From positions 20,336,001-20,400,000 of the forward strand of contig CM114273.1 of assembly GCA_050084515.1 (NCBI GenBank): DNA of 64,000 bases, read 5' to 3'. Every line of letters starts with the position of its first letter. The first letter of the stretch is position 1. Shown here one piece after another: positions 1 through 13,110 of the stretch. Position numbers and translations under genes: made by a program. Origin of the DNA: Blasia pusilla (taxonomy: Eukaryota; Marchantiophyta; Marchantiopsida; Blasiales). The notes under the pieces are model-generated. The model searched no databases. It saw nothing but the letters and a program-made list of their open reading frames with translations, and was not told where the DNA came from.

Positions 1-190
1 GCTCCTCACTGATCATTACTTCCTGTTGCTCCTCACCGATCTCACTGATCTCTCCTCACTGATCTCCTCATTTGCTCCTCACCTGATCTCACCTGATCTC
101 CTCGGCTGATAATTACTTCCCTCTGCTCCTCACCTGATCTCACTTGATCTCCTCGGCCTGATAATTACTTCCTGCTTGCTCCTCACCGAT
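1..190. repeat. Degenerate tandem repeat, unit about 52 bp
   Basis: Phrases of the type GCTCCTCACCTGATCTC followed by CTCGG and TGATAATTACTTCC recur about every 52 bp. The two best units are near 74-125 and 125-177, with shorter broken units before them and a partial unit at the end. The array may continue left of the window. No coding sense is visible. It could be a small minisatellite or the inside of a transposon end. Confidence 0.7.
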
Positions 191-675
191 AAGGCCTAAA
201 ATGATCGAATGTGTAGCTTTCCGAAACTTTTGGGGTCGACTATCATACATCAAACACCATGTCCCCTCCTTCTTTGGATCATGTTGTATTCGGTTATCAA
301 ACCTCATCTTCCTTTGGTCTTTGAACGGCCTTGGTCTTCTCTAATCCGCCTTTCTCTCCTCCTCTAGGGCATCAATCATATCCACTGCTATCTTTGCCAC
401 CTTCACGTTGGAAGTGCCCTTCTAGAGTATGATCAATCTTCAACTCCAACTCTACTACCGGGAGAGGGTTCGCCCATACACCAAGAAGTAGGGACTTTTC
501 CTGTGGTGCTCTTCTCGGTGAGTTGTAAGCATGGACATGACTAAAGCTAATTTCTGTCCCAACTCTGATATGTGAGTTGCCACTATCTTGGTCCGAATGG
601 CACCAATGATCCCATTTAAATTGCAGATTGTTGTTCTAGCTCCTTCTACTCACCTAACTAGAGTCCCAAAAGTAT
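191..675. other. No gene recognised; probably transposon-derived
   Basis: Reading both strands gives only short interrupted frames. It lies just downstream (on the minus strand) of a copia gag start, so it may be decayed copia sequence or a different insertion, but no copia zinc knuckle or protease motif could be found. Confidence 0.4.
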
Positions 676-1008
676 CTAACACACATGGGAGCCACTCATG
701 AAGGGGCGCACATGTTGAATGAGAGTCATGACAGAATCAGTTACATTCGTGACAATCGCATATAGAGCATCAGCGTTTCTGCGTTTCCATGCCAACAATA
801 CAACAGGATCGATATCCCCATATGAAGATGAACATGCAGAACTCAAAGTAGCTTGTGGATTTGAATCGACCCCTGTGGCCGTTTCCCAGATCTCAAATGA
901 TTCGAGGACAGTTCTCATTTTGAACTTCCACAACGTATAGTTAGACCCATCTAACTTCCCTTCACCCAACGGAGGAGGGCGAGCACGAACTAACGAAGAA
1001 GTAGCCAT
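676..1008 (-). pseudogene. Ty1/copia gag N-terminal fragment (UBN2/DUF4219 type)
   Basis: The 110-residue reading begins MATSSLVRARPPPLGEGK and runs into LDGSNYTLWKFKMRTVLES, the classic start of plant copia gag polyproteins (a Tyr-x-x-Trp-Lys segment followed by a Trp-Lys-Arg-Arg-Asn-Ala-Asp-Ala helix near residue 74). Gag would package the element RNA into virus-like particles. The frame stops after 110 residues, where a full copia gag-pol continues for over a thousand, so this is a 5' relic. A primer binding site lies about 58 bp upstream of the start, which supports the start codon and the identity. Start chosen as the first Met after the primer site. Confidence 0.75.
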
Positions 1009-1065
1009 CTCTCAAGATTTTGTGCAAACACACTAGATCGCCAGATATAAAATACTGGAAAACCT

Positions 1066-1080
1066 ACTGCTATGATACCA
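1066..1080 (-). other. Copia primer binding site (tRNA-iMet)
   Basis: On the minus strand the sequence reads TGGTATCATAGCAGT, close to the TGGTATCAGAGC complementary to the 3' end of plant initiator methionine tRNA that primes copia reverse transcription. It directly follows a CA dinucleotide (1081-1082), as expected for the end of a 5' LTR, and precedes the gag start by about 58 bp. Confidence 0.65.
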
Positions 1081-1440
1081 TGTGAAAACAGAAAGTGACG
1101 AAATCACTGAAATCTTTACAAAACTTAGAGATACAAAGTGGCCTAGTCCGTCCGTACGCTCGCAAAAGAGCTTCGATGGAACCTGAACATGGAGATAACT
1201 CGACATACGAGAATGCACTACCGCGGCTCCCGACTATTTGACTACTCGGGAAAATTAGGGTTTTCGCCTAATTTTCTTTGTTTCTATTAATAGAAATTTT
1301 TTTCCAGGGGCTGCGCCCTCGGACCCCCGCGACGCATTAGGGTGCCCCGCACCATGATGCAATAGATAAACCTAGTAACGCTACTCCTAAAACCACCTAC
1401 GTCATATTACTATGACTCCTTCGACGTATAAATTGGAACC
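1081..1440 (-). mobile_element. Probable 5' LTR of the copia relic
   Basis: The right edge of the element on the minus strand: an LTR should end in CA immediately before the primer site, and it does at 1081. The stretch contains the GGGGCTGCGCCCTCGGACCC phrase often seen in plant LTRs (about 1306-1327). The outer TG boundary was not located, so the far end is approximate. Confidence 0.4.
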
Positions 1441-2269
1441 ATCAATCTAGGCTTCTCCTCATACAAGGGGACCGATCAGATTAATGGTGCTTAGAGAAGT
1501 GGATGTTGAGAATCCAACAGTAATCACATTCCTTGTTAGCGGATATCACTTTTTAGGGAGATCATGCAATGATCTTCAAAACCCTTTAAAAGTTGCAACC
1601 TAAATATACAAACAAAAAGAATGATAATTCATGTGTCCAAGTTTCCATCAAATACCACCTTCTTACATTCAAGAAAACGATTTCTGATTTTTTATTAGAA
1701 TCAACCAGCTACAAGGGAAGGATAGATGACTACCCAAATTTAAATTCAAACTTTTTCAGTGGTCGTCTTTCCTTCCCAAATATTTCAAAAAAAATGATTT
1801 AACATATTCCATAAGTTCATGAGTTCTTAAGAAATCAAACATAAAATTTTCAAAATAAATGCTTAATTTATCTTTCCATTGATCCAAGATTTGGCACCTA
1901 TTGAATATTTAGGATATTTTTTTGAAAAACCTAATCCCCCAATAAATATTGAATTCTCGAAGGTATAGAGAAGGTCACATCTTAGTTAGACATAGGTAGA
2001 GTTCTATTGCGTCGACAACATAGAGGATCAACGAGATGTTTGGGGGTAGCTTTGTCTTGAGATGTCAGGTGAGATTGGCAATAGGTATATTGCGTCGGGA
2101 ACTTTTTTCATGGCGATTTCCCTATTTTGGTCTTAGTTAGTGAGGTAACTCGTCCACCGAGTCCACGGTCATCCGATAACCCGTACACGCAGGTTACCGT
2201 TGGGATGGCTATTTTTGGGGGAAGACCCTTGGAAAGAACCAAAAGGCTTTTCCCAAGGGTATAAGAGAG
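1441..2269. other. No gene recognised
   Basis: Mostly AT-rich sequence with short frames only. The segment 2020-2269 may already belong to the LTR that follows, but I could not align it to another copy in the window. Confidence 0.4.
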
Positions 2270-2445
2270 GGAGAAATGGCTTTCTCAAGCCATCTTTCTC
2301 ATATTGAGCCTTGGCAACACCTCTCTTGCTTGTGTGTGTTGGGGCTAGGGTGCTAGCATCCGGATTCCCTCACAGTAGAGTGTAGATGTGGCTTAATATG
2401 CCAAAATAGATTCAAGAGTGGAGTTTTAGGCTCGGTGAGCTATTT
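2270..2445 (+). mobile_element. LTR fragment of the main Ty3 family (subfamily 2)
   Basis: From GGAGAAATGGCTTTCTCAAG through TTTCTCATATTGAGCC to GAGTGGAGTTTTAGGC this stretch matches the reverse complement of 8610-8790. It lies upstream of the leader and gag relic at 2446-5050 in the same orientation, so it is probably that element's 5' LTR. Exact ends are not resolved. Confidence 0.6.
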
Positions 2446-3499
2446 TTACTGTGATTTTATATGAGAAAGATGTCAGGGGGCAAGGGGGAATTCTTGGTTT
2501 GCAGGTATGCAACAGAGTTGCCTCGGTGGAGAGTCCCTGGAGACGTTGGTTTGCGTTTTTGTTGTTTTTTTTCTCTTCAAAATGCCCTGTGCAGAAGCGC
2601 AACTCATTACTGGTACGGATCGATGGGGGACAGCAATAGAGCAGTAGCAAGGGTCGGGCAAGAGCACTCAGGTCTAGCGTAGAGTGTAGCAGCGGTGAGA
2701 GAGTCACGCGGTCAGAAAACGGGAAGGGAAGTTTATTGGGCAAGAGACCATAACCGCCGTGAGGGCAGTTAGGCTAGGTCATAACCGACTAAGACTAGGG
2801 TTGTGAGGACACAACACTATAGGTCAGGTAGATTCGTCAAAAGTCTGCGAGACTGGAAGAAGTGCCACATAGGAGTTCAGAGACAGGAGTAGGGAGGCAG
2901 CATCAAAGACAAGGAGTATGCGTCGTGCGTGTTGAAGATAGGGTTGGGACTTCCCACCTCCCTCTCTCTCCTTTCTTGCGAGCATAGGGGCCCGTGGATG
3001 CTGACGGGAGGTTTGACGTGCATGTCTAGCATGTTGGTGGATATAGGGCGGTTTTCTGAGTGGGAGTCGCATATGTCACCCGAGAATATGTCTATGATTT
3101 AGGTGAGTTTTTTTGGGAAGCTTACATGGTGAGCTCAAGTATTGAGTGTGCATAAGCCCGGGTGTGTTGTTACGCGATTATCGCTAGCGTAGGTGAGCTA
3201 GTGAGGAGTGTGAGAGACTCTTGGTGAGTTTGACTGCTTGAGCTTGTGAGGCAAGGTTGTCATCACAATGTTCTTCTAGGGTTTGGAATAACAGGGTAGT
3301 GCAAGAAATGGTAGTGGGTTCACACGCAGTGGCATGAGGTATTGAGGGGTTCCTACCAAGGAACCACCCCGACTCCCATCCGTGGCTGGATCGTCATCAC
3401 TAGACAGCAGACCTGATGATGAGATTGTAGACGGAGACAGTATCACGTGGGGAGAGAAGGACAACAAGGGCCATCCGGGCATGCGTCGTTTCATGGATG
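2446..3499 (+). mobile_element. Untranslated leader of a Ty3/gypsy relic
   Basis: Noncoding 5' leader. The part 3040-3500 matches 47880-48250 phrase by phrase (AGGTGAGCTAGTGAGGAGTG, then a TTGTCAT...GTTCTTCTAG stretch, then CTCCCATCCGTGG), which is the leader of copy E. It leads straight into gag. Confidence 0.6.
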
Positions 3500-5050
3500 C
3501 GCATAGTAGGCACCATTGATCTAGATGATTTCATCCAAGAGTTTGACATATGGTGCGACTTCCAGGAGATTCAAACCCCTAAGTAGTTCACCCTTTTAGG
3601 GCATGGAAGGGTTTGTACCAATATTAGAGGATCCTTTGATGGATGATTACATGGAGTTCCGATCTTTACACTCAATAGAGATCGATGCCTAGAGGATGTA
3701 TTGGACTCTAGGATACGTGTCCACTAGTGGTCGCGAGGCGTATGATGGAATAGTAAGGGCTGAGAGCCTACACCATCAACCCGAGGACTATATGGAGAGG
3801 ATGGCATTGAGAGTGGTGAGGTGGCAGAGACCTCTCCTGGTAGAGAGCCACCCACTTTTAGTCATACAGTGGAGTTCTTTTGAGAGTTGGGGAGGAACTA
3901 CCAGAGCATGTGGGAACTACTCAAGCTGAAGAGTCTACAGGATTTTCAGCGGAGATCGGATGGGATTTTCAAGGAGGCGTTCACGTGCATGCAAAGATTG
4001 ATCCTTGCCACATATGGAGTGACTCAGGCGCAGTAAGTTCAGTATTAGTACAGTGTTTTGAACTAGGAGCTACATAGGAGAGTCTTAGATGTAATGTTGC
4101 TTCACATAGCAAAGCCCACATTGAAGGTGGTCTTCGATTGTTTGAGCGGATAGATCTCAACATAAGTGAGGAGTAGGTGGTGATCATCACAGGTCCATGA
4201 GTAGGAGTAGCCCCACAGGTACGCCAACATGCACTTGTATCACGAGAGTGGGTTGGTGGGCCTAGAGAACAGAGCGGGTATTGTGAGCCGATGAGAAAAA
4301 TGGACTGTACCGACATATGTTATCGAGCCGGGACCAAGGTTGGCGTGTTGGTTCGTTGGATATGTGGTGGGCCACATAGGCAAAGGGACTCGCCCTAGTA
4401 TGGTAGAGGGTCAAGGGTACCTCCAAGTGTTCAAGAGCCACCTAGGATGGCCCCATTACAATTGCAATGTGATCATTCTCACCGATATGGTCACACTTGG
4501 GATATGTGTTTTGATCTTTGCCAAGAGCTACCTCCAGAGGTAGGAGGAGGGCCTGGGGGTGAGAAAGTTGGTGAAAATCAAGGAGTTGATGATCGTGCTG
4601 GTTGAGTTCCACCACTAGTCAGAGAAGATGGAGGACGTGCACCCGATGTACCGCTCCTCACTCGCATCGATTAGTTAGAGCAGAGGATTGGTGCCATGAC
4701 GATGATGTAGCCAGGGATACTCACGGAGCCGAGAGTAGCTAGTCTGGCTGCAACCTCCTCGTCATATCAATATACAAGGGAGGATTATACGAGGTTGAGG
4801 TTTATGTGTAGTACGGCTCAAATAGAGGCTATTGTGGTGATGACTTGGGGTGCTACAAGAAAGACCGAGACATTCAGAGGTGGGATGGAGATCAACCCAC
4901 AAGAGGGAACCAATGGGCGGCAAGCCAGGGTCCACAGTCATTTACATTATCAAAGGCACTTCACACGCCGTCGATGGTGCCTCGACGACTACTAGTGCCT
5001 ACAAGTGAGGCAAGTGCGTCAATGCCATGAGGAGTTGGAGAGACGACTCC
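3500..5050 (+). pseudogene. Ty3/gypsy gag relic, truncated
   Basis: Gag-like sequence in several broken frames. It starts at the ATAGTAGGCACCATTGATCT segment shared with copy E, passes the conserved stretch around 3640-3750 (MDDYMEF-like, then YWTLGYVSTSGREAYDG), and continues to the linker read as QSFTLSKALHTPS at about 4936, which pairs with PQSFTLSEAMRTPS in copy A. It then breaks off at about 5050. No protease, methyltransferase or reverse transcriptase follows, so this copy is gag only. Gag would form the particle core. Confidence 0.7.
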
Positions 5051-6880
5051 TATGACAACTTGGGTACAATCTTCTCTTCTGTGCAAAGTTGTTTCAGTCT
5101 TCGTTAATTTGCAAAGTGGTTTCAGTCTTCTCTGTCGCACAAAGCTTTTCCTTCCACTTAATGTCCTCAAAATTTCTTTGTTTATAAGTTTTTTCTACAA
5201 AGAGAAGATCATATACTTCTTTACCTTCTTCCTTCTTTTATGAAGGACTTGTGTCTCTTTTGTCTTCCTTAGCATTTCTTCTCCTTCACAGATCTTCGTT
5301 GCGGAGCGCACCACTTCCTTCTTTACTTTAATCCTATCTTCAAAATTTGTCACGTCTCCAAAGAAAGTCCTGGATTTTTCAATCTCCTTGTTTCCTCACC
5401 AAAGCTTCACTCACATTAACTATCATTCACTTTGGAACACTGCAACACTCAAGATTTTGACAAAGAGCTTCGTTCCTTTACTTATACAAAATCTTCAGTC
5501 TTGGATCTTTGTCCATGAAGACTTAAACCTAATTCCGTACAACAAAATCTTGAAAGCTAAAATTTTCAAAATGGTGGATATCACAATTGGCAATGAGAGA
5601 CTGAGAAGGGGTTGGTCCCCTTTTCAATGATATAGGTATATTCAAGCAACCCTAACCCTAATCATAGTATCAAGTTATACTAATTGTGGTTAACTAATCC
5701 TAGTTAACATAATTATACTTAATTTACTTATCAAGATTGAGTTTTCCTATTTCATCTGAGTCCCAAATATAGCAATGTGTCCAATGAGTTTGAAAATAAC
5801 TCAGTCTTCAATAGTAGGCAACAAACCAACATATGGTTGTTAATTACAAGAATAATGACATTGGCATTTGTCCTTGCTCGATCAAAAAATCCTATATAGA
5901 ATGACTATCCAAGTGAGATAGTTTAAGTCCATATTCTGACCCAATACTTATCTTCGTGATGCCTCTCACACCCTTGGTACCACTATAATGTCTATAGAGA
6001 AACCCATTGCTTGTTCTTCCTTATGAATAACATGCTCCTCAAATCCTTCTAGTTGGTCATCCCATATCATGTGTCATTCTCCTTGAAAAAAAAATGGAAT
6101 GCAAGGAAACTCACAACATGGCTAATGATTCAATCAAATCCCCCATTCTTTTGGTCAATGCTAATGATGGTCTACCATTACGAGTTATTGCTTAAGATTT
6201 TTTCCTTCAATCCAAGATTATGTCATCTGTTATGTGGGATGATCTTTTATCTCCATGAGAAGATTGCTTCAACACCTCTTATGGTAGGAAGGTTACCTAT
6301 AAGAATAATAGATGATGTGCATATGACCAACGATTAATACATCTAAAAATAAAAACCAAGACCAAAACTTATGCACACTCATCAGAACTCTTGTTGGAGT
6401 ATCACTAAGAAATGGCAAATTCTCCATAACGTACGTTGGTGAATCTGTTTCACTTTCCTAAAAAAGTCGTTAGACTTGCAATATCTCCCTAAAAATACTT
6501 GATCTCGAGTCTTGCAAACCAAATTGTTGATTTGCTGATGAATAATCCTTGCGCGGCCACCTAGAGATTACCAAATGAATTGATGTCAATCCTACTTAGT
6601 TCTTGCATTCCCAAAAATGAAATATTTTCAGATAATATTAATTGGTATCCATATAGCTTATACACAAGAATATAGAGGGAAAATTCTATTTTTGAGCTAA
6701 TCATAAAATCATTTAAGTTAACTCTTAGATTAAAATAAAATGTTAATGCCCATAATCTAAATATAAGAGTCATGACGAAACTACCTTTACCAATAGGCAA
6801 GATAGAATTACTATATTTAGATTATAGAAAATATTATCAACTTGCATAAAAATCATTAAATTTGAATAAATAATCATTAA
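5051..6880. other. AT-rich stretch, no gene recognised
   Basis: Short open frames (for example 5388-5630 and 6053-6337) have low-complexity, AT-driven composition and no motif I recognise. It lies between a truncated retroelement and the 3' side of the SPH gene, and part should be that gene's 3' untranslated region. Confidence 0.5.
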
Positions 6881-7351
6881 CTATGAAAATTCACATATGT
6901 CTGGGCTTCCCCAATCACAAACATATTTAAAATTTCCATTAGCAAGTGCTATACTAAAACCTTTATTGTCCACCATCCATCTACAAACATTGCAAGATAG
7001 TTGGGGAAGACTAGCATAGGTCTCATTCCACACTTGGACTCTTCCATTGAGAGTAATGTGTACCCTAGAGGGACTCTCCCTTAATATCCATCTAAAATCA
7101 CAAATCCAATTGTAGTAAAGATCAAAAATCCACTCGTAATTCTCATTGGGAGAAATCTCCCTATAAAGCCCCTCCTCTTGTAAGTTTGTACAATATATTT
7201 CAAACTTGTGATCTAAGTAATTTTCAATCTCAAATCCAGTGGTGGGATTATAGCCAAAACAATATGGAAGAAATGGCAATGTAATTACAATGCATAGACT
7301 TATGGCTACAAGAAACTCAAAGGAACAACTCTTTTCAAATCTAAAGGACAT
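6881..7351 (-). CDS. Secreted S1/SPH-family (plant self-incompatibility S1-like) protein
   Basis: An intact single-exon gene of 156 residues, the usual size for S-protein homologs. Residues 1 to about 33 form a signal peptide with a hydrophobic core (FLVAISLCIVITLPFLPYCF). The mature part shows the family pattern: a beta-rich start with HKFEIYCTN (first Cys), then NENYEWIFDL where the family has a Gly/Glu-x-Tyr-x-Trp-x-Phe segment, then a C-x-x-C-R-W motif (LSCNVCRWMVDNKG) where the family has C-x-x-C-x-W. The founding member is the poppy stigma S determinant; most homologs are small secreted proteins of unknown role, so self-incompatibility function is not implied. It stands alone between transposon relics. 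A TATA box and a CT-rich leader lie upstream. Start chosen because it precedes the signal peptide directly. Confidence 0.75.
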   Translation of the reverse strand: MSFRFEKSCSFEFLVAISLCIVITLPFLPYCFGYNPTTGFEIENYLDHKFEIYCTNLQEEGLYREISPNENYEWIFDLYYNWICDFRWILRESPSRVHITLNGRVQVWNETYASLPQLSCNVCRWMVDNKGFSIALANGNFKYVCDWGSPDICEFS

Positions 7352-7359
7352 CGTTGAAT

Positions 7360-7365
<6 letters not shown>

Positions 7366-7417
<52 letters not shown>
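7366..7417. repeat. (AG)n microsatellite in the SPH gene leader
   Basis: About 26 uninterrupted AG units. On the coding (minus) strand it is a TC tract starting about 15 bp before the SPH start codon, so it lies in the 5' untranslated region. Pyrimidine patches near the start site are common in plant promoters, but this length suggests a variable microsatellite. Confidence 0.95.
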
Positions 7418-7418
<1 letters not shown>

Positions 7419-7454
7419 ATGTGTGTGTGAGAAACTTATGCATAGTAGGATGGG

Positions 7455-7462
7455 TTTTATAT
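7455..7462 (-). promoter_or_regulatory. TATA box of the SPH gene
   Basis: The minus strand reads CATATAAAACCC here, about 105 bp upstream of the start codon. Transcription would start about 30 bp downstream (near 7425-7430), just before the TC tract. No other candidate lies nearby. Confidence 0.55.
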
Positions 7463-8460
7463 GCATGAGGGAAGGCACTAGGATTAATTAAACTTATTTC
7501 AAGAGTTTAAAGAAAAGAAGTTGAGTATCTATTTTTACTTTAAAGATTAAATTATCATACTTTTTTTATTATATTCAACATATCAAAACCTTCACTTCAT
7601 GAGGGTAGTAAAAACTTTAATCTAAATGATTCAGATCTAATAATTTCTTTAAATAGCAAAGATGGTTATGAAAAATCAACTGTGGAAGTTAGATCACAAT
7701 ATTTTAAAGAGTGAAAAGAAGACATGACACCAAGGAATTTTTAAAAAAAAATGCCCCCCTTTATTAAATTATATTTTTTTTAGTTGTGACTCTCGCTTCA
7801 CTTTTGATGAATCATACTTAATGGTTAAAGTTATTTTCAATAGTAGTTATAACTCTAGTGGCATGAAAGACCATTTAAGAGTATAATATGATATATTCAT
7901 TTATGATAAGATAAATTTTAAATTGAAAAAATGAAAATGTTATCTTGTTATGCAAATATATTTTTTCAACTTCATATCTACATGATTTTTCCAAGAGAAA
8001 ATCTAGAATAAGGGTCTTGAATGGAAAATATCTAAGGCGGTAAAATCGAGTTGACTTTAGTATAGCACATAAAATAGAATAAAATTCAAAGATTCCAAAT
8101 ATAAGAGAAATTTTCTTTCTCAAATATGTTTGATTTTATACACTTATAGAAATAAATATTATATTTCCAGAAAAGAGACTTATCTTTATTTGGAAAGGTT
8201 CTAACAAAGAAAAATAAAAAATAAAATTTGGGTATCAAATTTTTGGGTGTCACATTTGTTGTGAGTAGAGGATGGTCTCTAGAGTGCTAGACGACATTGG
8301 ATGTGGGCAACATATGGTGACCAAGGACATGAAAGGGCTTAGGACCAAATTTAAGCACTTGGATCATCGTCATAGGGTGCAAGGGATGGGAGTTGGGAAG
8401 ACATTGGGTAAAAGTCATGCATGCAAAATGTGTTATTGTTCTTTTTTTGTTCGCCTTTCT
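7463..8460. other. AT-rich stretch, no gene recognised
   Basis: Upstream region of the SPH gene followed by AT-rich sequence. Only short frames are present and no motif is recognised. Confidence 0.5.
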
Positions 8461-8790
8461 TGTCGTATGCATACATATTGCTACATAACCCACATTGTTG
8501 GTCACATCTACACACCACAAAACATCGATCTTCCCAACACACGGGTTGATCCACTCATAAATGAAATACACGCACGTATATACACCGAGACCTCATAACA
8601 AAATCAGATAAAAAATGGCTCATTGTGCCTAAAACTCCACTCCTGAATATAAATCGACATATCGAGCCATATCCATCCGCTACTGTGAGGAAATATGAAC
8701 GCTAGCACCTTAGTTCCTATAGACATATACAAGAGAGGTGCTCCTAAGGCTCAATATGAGAAAGATGGTTTGAGAAAGCCATTTCTCCAA
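8461..8790 (-). mobile_element. LTR fragment of the main Ty3 family (subfamily 2), minus strand
   Basis: The minus strand from 8790 to 8610 matches the plus-strand LTR at 2270-2445. It continues through a segment (GAGTGGATCAACCC, GTTGGGAAGAT) matched by 50555-50588 and ends at 8461 in GCATACGACA, the same kind of end as the other LTRs (GCGCACGACA). The upstream part is missing. It forms an inverted pair with the LTR at 2270. Confidence 0.6.
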
Positions 8791-10372
<1,582 letters not shown>

Positions 10373-11391
10373 GTACTGGAACTTCTATGGACTAACCCAT
10401 GCAATGAAGCAGCTGGAGGTTGCTGAAGTTTTGCTGAAAAATCAAAAACATATATGCGGGGTCGGAAACTTGGGAAACCAAGTTAATGGAGATACTCCAT
10501 GTACCACACTATGCATGGTTTGGAAAGATGTGCAAAGACACCAGGCGGACAACAACAGAGGTATAAAGGGTGTCGGGTTCTTTATCGAGAGACTTCATGG
10601 TGGCCAGGTGTGAGATCATCAAAGACAGGGCTCAGTATGAACACAACATATGGGTCAAAGTCCGAGTGAGTGCAACTCGCGGGATATGTATATCGGGTGT
10701 ATTTACATGCCTACAAAAAAGTGAATCTGCTTCTTTGTGATAGAGGCAGCGTTTGATAATGTGAAAACTGATTGCCTTGGGTTCCAAACAAAGGGGAACA
10801 TAGTCTTCTTTGGGAGACTTCAACACTGGGTGGGGCAAGGCATTGATCCCCAGCGGAGATCGGGATGTTTGGAGATGTGAGAGTGAATGGCAATGGCACA
10901 CGGCTGATCACGATGTTGAGGGAACTTCAACTGATGGCACTTAAAGATAGGCATAAGGTGGGATCCCGGCTTGGACTAGGGTCAACTTCAAGGAGAATGA
11001 GAGCTCCATTGTGGACTACATAGGCGTGGATGAGGAACTCTACACACGCAATGGGAAGATCACAGTGGATGCGACAGACATTGGAAGATCAGATCATTCA
11101 TTGGTCTGGACAGAGTTGCAGCAAAGGCTAAAATGCTCGACCAAACCAGTGAAGAGGGTGATCAAGAAATGGAGGATAGAGGACTTCCAAGATGAGGGCA
11201 ACAAGAAGGTGTACATTGGCAAGCTGGAAGAAAATCTCTTGGCATTTGACACTTTCATTGAATCTACCATCAAGACCTTTGGGTTCACAAGAACAACTAT
11301 GGACATGGTGCTGGCATGGTGGGAGTGTGGAGTGACAGATGCCGCCGAGATTGCGGTCGACAGGAAATTGATAATAGGGTTTATCAATTGA
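10373..11391 (+). pseudogene. LINE (non-LTR) APE-type endonuclease relic
   Basis: The order of short motifs matches the exonuclease-endonuclease-phosphatase domain at the start of LINE ORF2. A WNFYGLTHA-type start (canonical TWNxRGL) lies at about 10377, GVGFFIE at about 10573, GDFN at about 10818, and VDYIGVDE then SDHSLVW at 11010-11112. The final SDH motif is the catalytic His-bearing end of the domain. The enzyme would nick target DNA to prime reverse transcription. Several frame changes separate the motifs. After SDH the frame continues about 90 residues (to 11391) and ends; no reverse transcriptase follows, so the element lost its 3' part, the opposite of usual LINE 5' truncation. Confidence 0.7.
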
Positions 11392-11421
11392 CATCTCCTT
11401 CTCTTCGCGAAGGAGATGTCA
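11389..11421. repeat. Perfect hairpin, 13-bp arms, 7-nt loop
   Basis: TGACATCTCCTTC (11389-11401) is followed by a 7-base loop and its exact reverse complement (11409-11421). It overlaps the end of the last LINE reading frame. Confidence 0.85.
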
Positions 11422-13110
11422 CATAACAACAATGTAAGAGCATTGCAAGGAGATGTTTGGTGTAGAGCTGTCGGAGAAGGGCAGAGGCGGCTTCACAAAG
11501 GAGCCGTCCTAGCATAACGAACCAGGAGGAAACAAACGCGTCTTTACTCGAAAGAAGCCTTGACTACATCAATAGATCGGAACCTCTACTAATGCTGCAG
11601 CAGCTGTGTAGTGTAGGGTAAAAATAGTAGCCAATGAAGCATCAATGAAGCTTATAAGTCACATCCTATGCTTGGCTAAGTAGAGAAATGAAAGCGGACA
11701 CCGTAGAACTTAGTTAGGGACTATTGATTGCTCATAGAAACCCAGTACAGTTGATGCAAATTACCCCTCCATATGGTGTATGCTTTTGGAAGTTTGGATC
11801 TACACTCTTGGTACCCTTGGGCACTTTCAATCTTGCATCTTATAGTCTCATGTGGACATGAGTAAATGGTGCATAGTTGAATGAGCGCTCAAACCCTTGG
11901 AACGTTAGACTTCAAACTGCCACCTGACCTACAGCTGCTTGGGAGCAAAAATCGTAACTCCAAAGATGCTACAAAAATAGGTGGAGTAAAAAATGTTCAA
12001 AATGGTACACTTACATGGCTTCATAAGTAAGATTCGATTCAAGATAAGAGTGCTTTAGTATTGGTATAGATGGGGAGGGGAGCATGTGATTCTCACAAAT
12101 CTGGAAGGAATAACGTATAGAGTTCCTCCACACAAGTCTGCACGACGGCTTTCTTCATTTTGAACATAAGTCTGTCACACATCTACAGTATCTCCCTTAA
12201 TGACACTCCAACTCCCATGTAGCACACTTGTTTTAGAAATTCAGTAAAGCAAAGATTATTGGAAATAGAAACACAACACCAGTTCAAAATGAGATTTCCT
12301 TTCGTACTTTTAAACACGCTACGGGCAGCTGAGTCGAATCGTAAATTCGTAAGGTGATTAGTAGGACCGTGAGGATGATGAAGGTCGATGAAGCAAGCAT
12401 GTCATGGACAAGCTTGCTCACGAAAGGGAAAAGAGGTTGTGGTGGCTTAGATCGACTGATAAAATGCATAGCTCGTGACCAGCCGATCTGGCCTTCTGCT
12501 CATTTCCACCGACCAAGTCTGGTTCCGTATCGTGGAACGGCCGACTCCACTTTCCAACATGCACCCTCTGAAGAATTGGAATCAGGGTCAAGACACGACT
12601 ATTTCGTGGGTAACAGTCTTGCTCAAGCAATCGCGGTTGTGGTAGGTCAGCTGTAGGGCATGGTCTCCGAGACCCAAACACGTCATTTCCTCGACATGGC
12701 TCCTGTTCGGTTATCTCTCGGCATCCATGAATTCGTTAGAAGCGAAAGAAAATTCCGCCCAAGCAGCGAGAGCCACGATCCAGTGAGTAGTTCTAGCTCA
12801 CAAGAAGACAGCTACGGAGGACGTCTATCCGACAAGGGTTTATCCACATAGGACTACGGCAATTACTTCACAAGAGTTTCCTAACGCCGATGCAGAGCGC
12901 TTGCCTGGAAAGAACGCTAAGAAACTATAGTTTCCACTCATATTTCTGTACTTGGCAATTTCTTCAACACATTCTCCCATATTCACCCGTATGATAATGG
13001 ATCCGATGCGCCTTCTCACAGTGATCAGCTGACACAATAAACCGACGATTTTTGTCCTTCGTGCTCTAGGATCGACCCGATCAAGGTTTGAGTTGGGTAT
13101 CCAAACTCAG
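11422..13110. other. No gene resolved; may hold 3' exons or 3' UTR of the C2 gene
   Basis: Plus-strand frames at 12354-12656 and 12660-12851 and minus-strand frames at 12418-12681 and 12840-13037 are mid-length but carry no motif I recognise. Because the C2-domain gene reads leftward and an in-frame stop is seen at 13111, this stretch could be its 3' flank or, if that stop lies past a splice donor, further exons. Confidence 0.35.

Noticed and set aside
1-190. Could the regular repeats be a CRISPR-like array?
   Set aside because: Unit-to-unit variation, no unique spacers, and a eukaryotic context.
719-940. Plus-strand frame opposite the copia gag.
   Set aside because: It is the antisense shadow of the gag reading, which has clear family motifs and a primer site.
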